Below, piece after piece: positions 35,829-46,548 of a stretch of 64,000 bases of DNA (within the stretch, counting starts at the first letter, position 1; each line of letters opens with the position of its first letter). The notes beneath the pieces are model-generated. The model saw only the letters and a list, made by a program, of their open reading frames with translations, was not told the DNA's origin and made no database searches. The stretch lies in contig DF236963.1 in the NCBI GenBank assembly GCA_000708835.1, forward strand, positions 62,001 to 126,000, read 5' to 3'. The translations under genes were made by a program, and so were the position numbers. This DNA comes from Klebsormidium nitens. Lineage: Eukaryota > Streptophyta > Klebsormidiophyceae > Klebsormidiales > Klebsormidiaceae.

Positions 35829-38037
35829 TATATTAGAAGACTGACTAAACGAGGGGACGTGAAGTGCTCTGCGTACTATCAAGCTAGAACTAGCCATTGT
35901 TTCCTTCCCTAAAGGAAACCCCGCCGTTGATAAGACGTGTGCTCATCATATTCGAGGATCAATCTCTCGCAAAGGCTTATGCTCATGCGTCTAGAGGTGC
36001 AACAATCCATTGCCGTTATAGCGGGCAACATGCCACATGGATCATATATGTCAATAATTCAATGTACAAGGATGTCTTTTGAATTAGAAGGTCCCACGAA
36101 GTCATATGCAACTTTCATACAAGCTCCCGTACTAACTTGTACTGCTTTAGAAACCGCTGTAGACGGCGGGCTTAGACGTACCTGACCTGGTTGTCGCATC
36201 CTGTTCCTGGTACTATATCATGACCAACCGCGCTAACTCACGTAACATGCTTCTCAATGGTGATGGCTTCAATATTTTGCAATTATTCGGCATGAGATGT
36301 CTGCAAGCCGTTCTGCACTCCGATCCTCATGCGAGTCAGCTGTCGTTCTGTTGTGAGTCGCATATATTCATCGGGTTGGACTGCTTGATGTGTAAAAGGG
36401 GGCCGGGGCATGGTAAGTTTAGACGTAGATTGAGCCAGGAAAAGTGCCAGGCAATCAAGGACAAAGTTGATGGCCTGGCCCTCGTGCAACCGCTAGTTTT
36501 GTCTACCTCCCGACTCCGGAGAAACGTTCCGATGCAATCCAGAAACGGAAGCCTGGTGGTCACAATATGTATCATGGCCCTGAGCACCGCTATCTGCCGC
36601 CGTTCCTATCCGATTCCTGGTCCAGGCCGGCAACAACAACAACAATAACAACAACATATGCATCTTGAATATGTAAAAAGCACTGCGCTGGCCAAGCCAA
36701 CTCAAAGTCGGGCAGTGAGACAGTGAGCTTGCCACAGCACCTCAATTGTCAACGACACGACCGGAACTTGAGTGTGTGAGTGGCCGTGAAGAGATTTCCA
36801 CCGCCTGCGAAAGCAGACAAAGCCAATGGCCTCGCACCTAACGTGCTATGCACTGCTCGTGCAGCTCTATGATGGATAGCCCTAGAGGCTGGCGTGACTC
36901 CGCTGCAAGCCTGAAGGCCGCTCGACTCTCGAGATATTCTAAGGTATACCGTAGTACGTACGTAGTGTCGTTGACTCGTTGCAGTTGACTGTTGACTTTT
37001 CCGGCGAGATAGTGCCCGCGCCAAAGTGCGCCAAACTAGCTCGCCGGAAAAACCCTATCTAGACAAGGCTGTAAGTACGTACCCGTTCAAACTTCAAACC
37101 GTACGGCTTGTACATCACCTACAGGTACGGTACCTAATCATTTCTCTCGGCACCACTGTGCCCCCGATTGACAGGTCCGGCGACAACTTAGATTGTGTAT
37201 GCAGTAGTATGTCGCTCGTTCCCGGGAAGTCCATTCAACGGCCTCGCATGATTGCCTGCACCGGTACGTACCTAGATTCAGTTGAATGCAAATGCCATGT
37301 CACACTGACACACTGACACACTGACACACCGACACTCTGAGGTACGGTACGCAAGATGCTGCCGGCCGTTACAGATGGTAGCAAATGTACGCCCGAACTC
37401 ATGTCTCCAACCGGGGCCGATGCCCAGGGCGGTAATGCGCCGAACTAGGTACCTAGCGAGGTACTTTAAATTGAGGCGCCGGGCACGCGGCCTTGCTGCG
37501 GCCGGGCTTTTCCGATCTTAGCTCGAACGCAACTCTGCGATAGCTTATGCACTAAGCCGTGACTGTAAGTTAGGTAAGTAGGTACTACTGTAGGTACGTA
37601 CCTGGTACCGTAATCCGTGAGTCTCAGGACAAGCTCAGGTTGACTGTTGAGGCTGTGACTCGTGTGACGGTAGGTCTAAGGTACCTACTGTTTGTGTACA
37701 CTTTCAATCCCCTACAGACTAAGCTCTACCTATAGGTCTACACTGAACAGTACTCGATGCAGTTGGTAGGTAGGTACCTAGGTATCGAATGGGCCAGTCT
37801 GCTAGTGTTGAGAGATACCTGTTGCTTGTTGTCAATGTGTACCTGCATCCGAGTCCTTCCTAAAAACTTTGAAGGATGCAGAAGCTTTCCTCGAGTTTCG
37901 TTTGAGCCTGTGCCAGCTCATATTCATGCTTCAACTGATCCTAGTCCTTTACTACCTATTTGGTCCCTGTCGCGTCAAACTACTTGCCACTGTACCAAAA
38001 CGCCCGCTGAGGAGGTCGATCGCGTCAGCATCTTCCA
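35829..38037. other. Intergenic region with a GTAC-rich, repeat-prone island
   Basis: It contains the IBR5 3' UTR and the dirigent promoter. A CAA microsatellite lies at 36631-36656 and a CACTGACA tandem at 37301-37336. Between about 36940 and 37790 the sequence is unusually dense in palindromic GTAC, GGTACC and TACGTA words (for example gtaggtacgtacctggtacc near 37590). The open frame 36220-36648 has no recognisable motif and is probably non-coding. Confidence 0.6.
37301..37336. repeat. Short tandem repeat (cacactga)
   Basis: Four consecutive imperfect copies of an 8-9 bp unit (cacactgac, with a final cacaccgac). It lies in the upstream region of the dirigent-like gene. Confidence 0.85.
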
Positions 38038-41000
38038 ATGGCGACTTGTCGGATCCCTGCACTTCTTACATTGCTGACTGTGGCCGCCCTCAGCCTGTCT
38101 AAGGCTGCAGGTAAGCGACACAATGATTGCTACCAGGCTGAGGAGCTGCAATGCAAGGAGAAGGACACAAATCATCATGACAGAACTATGAAATTACGAG
38201 TATTTTGATGCAGCTCTGAGAATAGGAGTGTTGCGGCCCAGAGATGGGGCTGACCTTTTTGCTTCATATCTTGACATGGCTCTATCTCTCTTCAATGGCG
38301 CTCCCTGCCATGTTGCCGACTCATTTGCATTCCAAGACAATATTAGAGTAGTTGACGGCTGGCTAGACTCCAGTCATTTTAGATTTTCGGAGTACCATTG
38401 ATTGCAATTATATTGATACAAGCTTGTGTTGAAAATCAGATATAGATTAGTGTATTAACCTGGCCACTTGCTTTTCCAATCATATGAACTTGGTAGGAAC
38501 ACATTGTTTCATGACTGCTCCTTATTCATACCTCCATTGAGCTGCTTTATTGGACCAAGCGCCCCAAAGCACCCCCGCCAACAATGTCCAGACTTCAGGT
38601 TCGAGATTGACGTGTTCTTGAGACAATTCTATTAGATCATTTGTGATCATTGTCAATCATTGAACATGTGATCTTCCTCACACCTCCAACCATCAATGAA
38701 GCTTGGCGCCTGGCTGTCTAGCGAGGCTCCATATATTGTACTCAGCGTCTGATCCCATGCCCTCAACTCTACTATCACCTTTTACCAGACCTCTGCAGTC
38801 TTTGTAGCTCAACTTAGCCAAAACCTATAAAGTAAAGACTTGAGAGATCCTGTAATTCCATCCAATAATGATGTGTTAAGGACTATTTCAACATATTATC
38901 ACATCATAGAATCTCTTTTATCTTTGACATACTTCTTGTTTGCCTATTCAATCAGGCCAGAGTTGCCCCTCTGCGACTCCCAACACCTGCTTCAATGCCC
39001 CGGGTACTGCCTCCATTTGCTGCCCTGGGAGCTGCGGTGCCAGCACGGGCCCCAATGGAATGACCGCCACATGTGCGGGTGCTGCGGTGGGAATAGCCTC
39101 ACAATCCAGAGCTTCAATGCACATTCCAAGTACTTACATTGGACCAGGCTGCTTGTGAACCTCTCGGCGTTGGTAGAGCCTTGCCAGCTTTTCCACACCA
39201 GCTGATTGTAGGGCAGTCAAGTAGATACTAACAGTTCTTTCTTGAAGCTGCTAGTCAGGGCTACACCATCATGATTTTAGAGTTGATCAACATCGTGCGA
39301 GCTCTCCCAATTCAAAATTGCACCCCTGAAATAGTGGAAGCTTGAAATGAATCGATTCCTTATTTGACAATTCTGTCTTCAGCTGCAATAAAGCTGCGCT
39401 GACCTGACGTTGCCTCTACCTATTGGTACAGACGCCTACCTTATCCAACCGTGCTATTTTCAACTTTACGGAAGCTAACACTAATTGCGAAGGCCAAGCA
39501 GCCGCCCCAGGGCAGGGCAACACCTTTGGTGACTGGTGTACTTACATGTAAGCCAGCATGCTTTGAGTCTGCTTCTTTGCATTCTTCGAGGGAAAAGGGG
39601 TTGCTTTGCTGTATTTAATGGATTCTTACTCAAAGCTAGCAAGTCTCCATTGTGGTGATCTAGCCAGGCCTTTTGAGTCAGCGGAGACGCGATTGTTTGG
39701 TAATGCTGTTCTTTCGAATGTATGGTATTCTGATGACAAACCTAATGCTACTAAACCATAATCTGAGATCGACATTGCGATCATTGATACCAGAAACGAT
39801 GGTACCATAGGTCAGAGGTCCAAACTGGGTTGATCACGTGGTTCAGACAGCCAGGAATACAACATGAATTGATGGTGACAGTTCCCAATCCTTCAAATAA
39901 GCTCAAAAACTTCTGCTTGTGTTCAGCTGGTGCTGATACAGGAAGTCCATGCAAGCTATTTCCTGGTGTGTAATGCACTTGGGTCTCATCAATGGTGAAA
40001 GACCCCTTACCCGCTCTTTGACCGAGGAGACGGCAATATCTCCCTGCAGTGCCCCCCTGGTGGATGAGAGCAACAACGTGATCGGGAATACCACTTACTT
40101 GATCAGCAACTACCGCACATCGACACCCTCGGGCAACTATTATGAGCTCAACATTGAGACCTTCTTCTTTGGCCCCGACGACTCTGGCAAGACGGACAGC
40201 ATCAGCATTTATGGAGTCCTGCTAGCTGAGGTGAGGGTTCCTCCTTCGACTCCACAGGGAGCTTCGTGATTTTTGAACCCTTTCTCAACCTTGTGCCTCT
40301 GCACATGACAAGGAAGGCCAATGGCCAGAATATGGCGGCCTTCCCTTTTCCTTTGTATTCTCTGTTTTCTTAATTGTCTTTTCGTCTTTTGAGGAGGACA
40401 CTTTGGCCGTACTTGATCACGAAGAGCATGACGCACTGGATTTGTTTGCAACCTCCTAATAATATTTGCCGTAGGTTTACAGCCCACACTACTCGGCTCG
40501 CTTTTACAACATCTTGTGAGTATTTCGGCTGCTGCACCGGCTTTGAGACCTGGGATTGGATTTAGACTCTCCATGATTCCCAAGAGGAACATCGAAGTTG
40601 CACAACTCAAAAATCCTTGTTTTGCTTGATCTTAAGCATTTCAAGCTAGCTTCGAGATTGTTGATCAAACCGGGGACGGAAGCACGCAAACGCCGACGGC
40701 TCTACTCCTGTACTCTTGTACGTACTTACCGTAACCTACATTTCAGACGCAACTGCCGGCACAGTTCCATCAAGGAACCCGGCTCATTCAGAACGGTCTT
40801 CACACGTTCCAAAATCGAGTCAACTTCTGAAAACAGGTCCCAGAGTCCCAAAGGCTTTCAATTTCTTTTGAAAATAGTAGGACTTCTGCACTCTTGAATT
40901 CCCTTCCCTACCTGAGACCAGCTCCAGACTGGAAGCTTCTGGAAGTTTCACATTACTTCGCGTATTGATTCCTAGTGTACACCCGTTTCGCAGGAAACAG

Positions 41001-41125
41001 AGCTGATCGTTCTCGGAGGCACAGGGAAGTACCGTGGAGCCAAGGGATACGTGCTGACCCGGCCGGCTGAGTGTAACGACGCGGGAGATGTTTGCTATTT
41101 TCCCAAGGACTTTTTCTTGGTCTAA
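38038..41125 (+). CDS. Secreted dirigent-like / allene-oxide-cyclase-fold protein
   Basis: Five exons: 38038-38110, 38956-39086, 39432-39547, 40050-40230 and 40994-41125 (TAA), giving 210 aa with consistent phases. Exon 1 encodes a signal peptide (MATCRIPALLTLLTVAALSL). Exon 2 is a Cys-rich segment (QSCPSATPNTCFNAPGTASI then CCPGSCG) not usual in angiosperm dirigents. The last two exons carry the beta-barrel core: VIGNTTYLISNYRT, NIETFFFGPDDSGKTDSISI, and VLGGTGKYRGAKGYVLTRP, which matches the conserved GGTGxFxxAxGY element. Family members steer radical coupling or bind phenolics in the apoplast; the substrate here cannot be inferred. The 3' end of exon 2 (gtggga donor) and the acceptor at 40050 were chosen by phase. 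Other junctions are possible there. Confidence 0.75.
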
Positions 41126-42432
41126 CTAGAATCTCGTTTGTGGACAACTACTGTAGGCACTTTTTGTGTTGGCTGCAGGGTCAAAGAAAATGAGCTGAGA
41201 CTCTACTTGGAGTTGATGTAACGTACAGGTACGAGTTCTGCGGCTAGTTAATTTCCGACATCTGAGGATGAGGAGCTTACTGGTTCTTTGCCCCGATCCT
41301 AGATTGACATGTAAGTTAGCTCTAAGAGGGTAATGGGCTGAATTTCTGAACCATGACTAACCAGGTACGAATTGAGGTCATCTTATCGCGCCGCTTGTGC
41401 GCTGATGACGTTCGTCTCAATCAAACCGATTCCCTCTGAAGTTTCGCCACCACATAGATTCGGATACGCCGAGTCGAGAAAGGCATGCTTTCAGGTACTC
41501 CTGCCACTTGAATCCGGGACAACGCGTGCAGTAGGGCTTATGATTGCGAGACACTAGTATCTCCGTCCGTGAAATCATCTACGTTAGCGATCACGAAGCC
41601 GGCCTGAGTCAGGGCATGTGAGCTGCATAAGCTGAGCAATCACTGAGCTTGGTGGGCCAACTGCGCCGACATGGGGCAACTTATATGAGCAGTGCCTGCA
41701 CATCATGCATCCCCGGCGCGGCCCATGTTCGATCCACTTTCACGAAACCCGCCTGCCAGGCTGGGTTGCCTCTCCAGCACTTCTTGCTCATGAGCGCTGC
41801 CTGACTGGATGCTGTACATCATGCCAAAGCCACTTCACATGAATACATTTGGTTTCCTGATTGCCACTTCAATCACATTCATTCAGTGAGGGCATGGGCG
41901 CTTAAACTAACATCACCACGCGGAGTGCAACTCTTCGCGAGCGAAGGGAATTGCCGATCGACCAGATCCAGCTAGGAGGCTGACCGACTCTAGATTGATT
42001 GGTCGCTAGGTAGAACCGACTTCACCGTCTGCGTATGTCCCTTTAGGCGATTGGGGCCACGCGGAAACCGATCGCAAAACCCTGCAGATGCGCAGCTGCT
42101 GGTGGGCCCGGCCGGTCGGTTGGAAAACGGACACTTTCGGAACTTCCTGGCAAACACTATGTGAGTGGCGGGGCTCAAGGAATGCAAGGGGCAGATCGAG
42201 ATACGACGGCGCATGAAAGCTTCGTCATCTCTCATCAATTCAATACCTGCCTGCGAAGCCCAAACAAGGGCCGTCTACTCCTCCAATCCTCTCGGAAACT
42301 GCTGTTCTATTTCTGCTCTCTCTCACTTCGAAGTTCTTTCGCTGATTATTAACAGTATTTGTCAAAAGACGCTCCTATTTCACAAAGCCACCATCAGCAC
42401 GTATTACCGGCTCTTCCGCAGATTAGCACGTA
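41126..42432. other. Convergent intergenic region between dirigent-like and PIN-like genes
   Basis: Both flanking genes end here. I found no coding exon with splice signals, no RNA gene and no evident repeat. Short frames at 41372-41557 and 42161-42464 lack motifs. Confidence 0.45.
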
Positions 42433-43782
42433 TCACTGGCCTATGCAGAACTTTCGCTCAGTAAACAAACGTTGTAGTTCTAAGGGACGTTTCGACCCTC
42501 GACTGGCCGCAGAACACAGCTCAGCAGCAATCGCGCACCGGTTGAACGCGCGCTCGACTTTGCGCCACCGTTCCCCGACGAAGCTACCGTCCTGCTCCTC
42601 TATCCAAGCCACGACCTTCCCGGGATCGTCGAGCAGCCCGTCCAGCGAAGCGTCCGCCTCTAGTTCTCGCTCCTGCCAGAGAACGATCCCGCTCGTCTCG
42701 TCCCACTCCGGCCACTTCTCCACTGCCGACCGCTCCCCTAGCCGCGCATACACCGCCGCGCGCAGCGGCCGCGTGATTCCGTGCAGGTTCCCCATCCGCT
42801 TATCGGAAGAGCTGCTCGTGCCGCGGCAGATCTCCCCTCCCCGTAGGCTCGGGTTCAGCTTGCACCCGCCGTCCCCGACGCTTTGCCCCGCCCACTTTGC
42901 CAGCGTAAAATCAATCTCCCGAGTATGTGCCCGGCTCGTACTACCGGGCGCCGCAAACGCAAGACGAAGCTTCCCGTGCACAATTCCCCAGTTGTTGCAC
43001 ACGCGGACTCGCGGTATGTACCGGAAGAAGTCGCTGTCCTTGCTCAGCACGCAGCTGCCGGGGGCCCCGGCCGCGGCGAGGGCCGCGATGACGTCATCTG
43101 CGTCAGCGTCGAGGGGCCGGATGACGCGGATGCCTGCGGTTTCGAGGACGTCCGAGAAGAAGCCGTCGATGCCGAGTACCATGTGCTTGTCTGCGCGGCG
43201 AGCCAGAAAGGGTTTTGATTGTATGAAGAAGAGGTTAGAAGCTTGTAGGGAGATGTGCGACATCATCCTTTTGATAGAACAATTCGAGGATTGATTTGCT
43301 TGTGCGTATGCAGACTTGTTGCAGATAGGACAGGTCGCTGAACGAAAGCTTTGATTAGCAGAACTAAGCTGTACGAAATTGCCCCGAAAGATCCGAGCAA
43401 TCCAAGGAGAAAAGAACATCAAAGAGAAACGAGAAGCGATAAAACAACGCATGCTCTGCTTACCTTCTTGACGAATCTCCTTATTCCTGCGGAGCCGCCA
43501 CTTGGCCTGCGCCTCGGCGGTCTTCGTCGCCGCATCGATGACGGCAACTAGAGCGAGGCCCGAGGCGCGTGCGGCTTTGGCGAACGACATCACGCGCTCT
43601 TCCATAGCCCCGAGTTCCCGCCAGGGGTCGCGCCGTGCAGAGAACAGGTTCCAGAACTTGTCCAGCCAGTTTAGAGCGTCCATCACGATCGTCGTCGGTT
43701 TGGAAGCGGGGTCCGGGGTCGAGCGATGATTGATGCTGTTTGGGGGAGCTTGCAATGGGATGCTTGCGGTCCCAACCTGCAT
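42433..43782 (-). CDS. PIN/FEN1-like nuclease-fold protein
   Basis: Predicted exons 43782-43464 and 43190-42433 (TGA) join in phase 1 to give 358 aa. The whole 1350-bp span is also one uninterrupted frame, because the 273-nt intron (43463-43191) is a multiple of three and has no stop. Near the N-terminus VMDALNWLDKFW supplies an early Asp. Later come LALVAVIDAATKTAEA, RVIRPLDADADDVIAALAAA and VLSKDSDFFRYIP, in the order and spacing of acidic residues in PIN/XPG-type nucleases. I do not recognise the subfamily; Asteroid-like or Rad2-like proteins are candidates. The second exon is GC-rich. Metal-dependent nuclease activity is inferred only from the acidic motifs. Upstream coding exons cannot be excluded, as the N-terminus is low-complexity. 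Confidence 0.72.
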   Translation of the reverse strand: MQVGTASIPLQAPPNSINHRSTPDPASKPTTIVMDALNWLDKFWNLFSARRDPWRELGAMEERVMSFAKAARASGLALVAVIDAATKTAEAQAKWRLRRNKEIRQEGKQSMRCFIASRFSLMFFSPWIARIFRGNFVQLSSANQSFRSATCPICNKSAYAQANQSSNCSIKRMMSHISLQASNLFFIQSKPFLARRADKHMVLGIDGFFSDVLETAGIRVIRPLDADADDVIAALAAAGAPGSCVLSKDSDFFRYIPRVRVCNNWGIVHGKLRLAFAAPGSTSRAHTREIDFTLAKWAGQSVGDGGCKLNPSLRGGEICRGTSSSSDKRMGNLHGITRPLRAAVYARLGERSAVEKWPEWDETSGIVLWQERELEADASLDGLLDDPGKVVAWIEEQDGSFVGERWRKVERAFNRCAIAAELCSAASRGSKRPLELQRLFTERKFCIGQ

Positions 43783-44247
43783 GACGGGGTCATCAGGTTA
43801 ACAGTTAATGATGTTTGGCGGTTCGGAGAACATATGAAAGCGTTTTGAGGGTGGAAGAAAAGTTGCCGTGAAGGAAGAGAGTTGGTTCGATTGAAAGCCT
43901 GGGTGCCGTCGAGAGCGAAGGTTACCGCAAATGGTGGGTGTGGGGGCAGACTTGCAGACTTGATTGCATGAGATGTGTATCGGGCCTCGGTTAAATACAA
44001 CAACGGCGTTCTCCAAATGGAGGTCCACAGCTCAGCTCGGCCATTTTGAAGTCAGTTATTTCGTTTCAGTGGCAAGAAGAGAACCAGTTGCAATATGATG
44101 CTAATTGTCCCTTATGGACACGTGGTCTCCGCTCTTGACGTAGAATATGAAACTCGGTCAGACTGAAGATGCAAGCTATGATTAGAAGACAGTAGGAGCA
44201 GGATCTGCCTCTGTGTTTCCCAGCAAATCGTGGTCTGAAGGGACTCG

Positions 44248-45493
44248 TCAGTGGGCACACATCACTTCCGCCTGCAGTGACCAAGTTTGAAGTGATACCG
44301 GTCATTAGTAGAAGCTAAATGAACCGACCGATATGCCCACTGAGCGTACGAACCTGTGATGTGATTTTTAACCGCGAGGGCAATATCTGAAGCCCTTACA
44401 GACGAACTTGACAAGTATACGCAAGTGTAGATGGATGAAGACGTTTCTTTAAGGAGAGACTGTCGTTGTTTGATATTGTCTTGAGCTTTCAATGATTTTT
44501 TCCTGATTGTTTATCGCCCAGCTTACAAACCTCTTTGGGAGAGTCCTCCTTTTCTGAGACTCCTTTTGAGAGAAGGCAGCCAGCATGTGGCACTCTCCAG
44601 ATTGGTCCGTTTTTCCCAGGGAATGGGTCGATTATGCCTGGGCCATCAGTCTGCAAACACCAGAAATATTCATGTAAGTCGATTGCGGATCTCAAACCTG
44701 GACTTTAAAGTACTCAAGCTCTTCAATATAGCATGTGTATGTCTGCAGTTCCAGGTGGTCAGCCAGGTCCTAGTTTACATCTCTCGCTTCTCAACAAGAC
44801 CTTCTGTGCGTTAACTTCACACACGACCAGACGGACTTGAAACTAAGTTTGGCCTTCATCATGTTAGCTGCTCGTCAGTCGCTGTATTTCGAGCGAGCTC
44901 CTGTTGTAGAAGAACTGTTACATCCTGACGGAGAGCATCTTTGGCATGAGTAAAAGCACAGTGGGCATGTTCACAACAGATGAAAATGTGCAAGCAGTCA
45001 AATGACCAGAGCGTTGCACACTCCCATGCAGAGAGTGGCAATCATAGCCTAGCCCTTAAACCAGGGGCTTCTAATATAGGTAGGAATAGGCGCTTGCAAG
45101 TTCCACTTGTATTGAGTTGGTTTTGGATCTGCCAAAATGAGACGTGATGGCATTGACTGCCATTAAGACACACTCACATATACAGGAAGTAAGGCACACA
45201 CACCTCTCTTTCCTTGCAATTGCTTCACCCACCTGCTCTTCATCGCTTGCTGTCACGCCTTCTTCAAGTCCCTTGCCCTTTGCTCCTGCTTCCATCCCCA
45301 CATTGGCACCCAAATGTGCGGTACAGTCCACACCACCAATCGGTGCAGCATTCTTCTCCCGCACTGCTCTTGCTGCTGCTTTGGCGTGCTTCTTCCCCAG
45401 CTCATGCTGTGTCAGCATCTTCAGACTCGTGCATACGAGCTTGCAGAGGGTGCATTCCCATTGAGCCTCTATTGAGCTGCCGCTCGCGGCCAT
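44248..45493 (-). CDS. U1-type C2H2 zinc-finger protein, exon model partial
   Basis: Exon 1 (45493-45233) starts MAASGSSIEAQWECTLCKLV. It contains one finger with spacing C-x2-C-x12-H-x5-H (Cys14, Cys17, His30, His36; ending QHELGKKH), the layout of U1/JAZ fingers that often bind double-stranded RNA. Two further phase-0 segments with proper junctions are 44650-44531 (contains IIDPFPGKNGPIWRVPHAGC) and 44271-44248 (AEVMCAH, stop). Joined directly they give 134 aa. An additional exon between 45233 and 44650 is possible, for example around 45040-44900, where a frame with many Cys and His occurs. The zinc finger is clear; the C-terminal structure and function are not. It diverges from the coiled-coil gene. 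Confidence 0.55.
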
Positions 45494-46548
45494 TCTCCAG
45501 TCTTTCTCTTACAGCATTTTGACGCAGGCTCCGTGACTATTCAATGGTGCCAACTTTCTGCTATTCAACCGCCTGCTGCAACGGGGCCGGCTGCGCTCAT
45601 GAAGCAGGCTGCCCTTGCTATGGAGCGGGCAGCAAAAGTCGCGTGCCATTGAAGCGGTGAACTTGGGGAGGTTCAATCAATGGACCCCAAATGTCCGCTG
45701 ATCCAGCTATAGAATGTGGTGGCGAGGGGAAAACAGAAGCGGGAGCTAGCAAGCTGGTGAAATCTCTGGCATGCAGAAAGAGCAAAACGCACACGTAGTA
45801 CACTGACGGCGGATTTGCGAAATGCGGACGCTATGCGGACGATCCTGCAGAACTGTGTACACTGTTACTACACTGTCTACAGTAGGTATACCTAGAGCTC
45901 GAGTCCAAACAATGATGGAACTTGGACGTCCGCAAATTAGGGTTCGCACGCAAACCCTAATCCAGCTTCCCAGCCTTGTTGTTGTAAACGAAATTGCTTC
46001 AGATTGCAGCTCTAGGTCACCGTACTAGGTGCCTGCATCGTGCGAAACTTGTTTTCTTGACACAGCCATGTATTAAACGTGGCTTCAGAGAATGTTCATG
46101 CGGCCAATATCTCCATTCTCAGTGAGAGTCACAACTTATGTTTCAGCTGGACATGTAAGAGGAAGCAATCCAGACAAGAACTGTGCCATGAGAGCATCGA
46201 GGCGGCTTTTGCAGCTGCATCTTCAAGGTGTGAGAGAATATCTGCATGAGTCCAATCAGTTCTTTGGAAGTCTGTTGTGAGGTCAAGGGCATCAACTATC
46301 AAAATAGCATTGGGAGCAAGTGCAGCTAGCACAAGCTTCGTAGGCGCCAACTGATTGCGTGCCAGATCAGCGGACTCTGGCTGACCTGATATCTGCAAAA
46401 TGGAGCCAGCACAAAGAGGAAAGAGCGGGTATCTGCAGATGCATGTGCAAAGCACTATGGCGAAGAAGGTGAGCTCGATGAGTTACTGTCAGCCAGGGCG
46501 TCAGCTCACAGAAATTGTCTTCTTGAGAGGAGGGACTAACTTTTAGCG
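45494..46548. other. Upstream region between zinc-finger and coiled-coil genes
   Basis: Both neighbours start outward from here. A minus-strand frame at 46455-46129 encodes a fairly ordered segment (LVLAALAPNAILIVDALDLT) flanked by acceptor- and donor-like sites. It could be a stray exon or a gene remnant; I do not recognise it. The rest shows nothing clear. Confidence 0.4.

Noticed and set aside
35220-35897. 225-codon minus-strand frame over the IBR5 last intron and exon
   Set aside because: It runs antisense to the confirmed exon, which has correct phases and a family match; the frame shows no motif.
36220-36648. 142-codon plus-strand frame ending in a glutamine run
   Set aside because: The Gln run is the CAA microsatellite; there is no start context, splice support or domain.
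42359-43294. 311-codon plus-strand frame antisense to the PIN-like gene
   Set aside because: It is a GC-rich shadow of the minus-strand gene with no recognisable domain.
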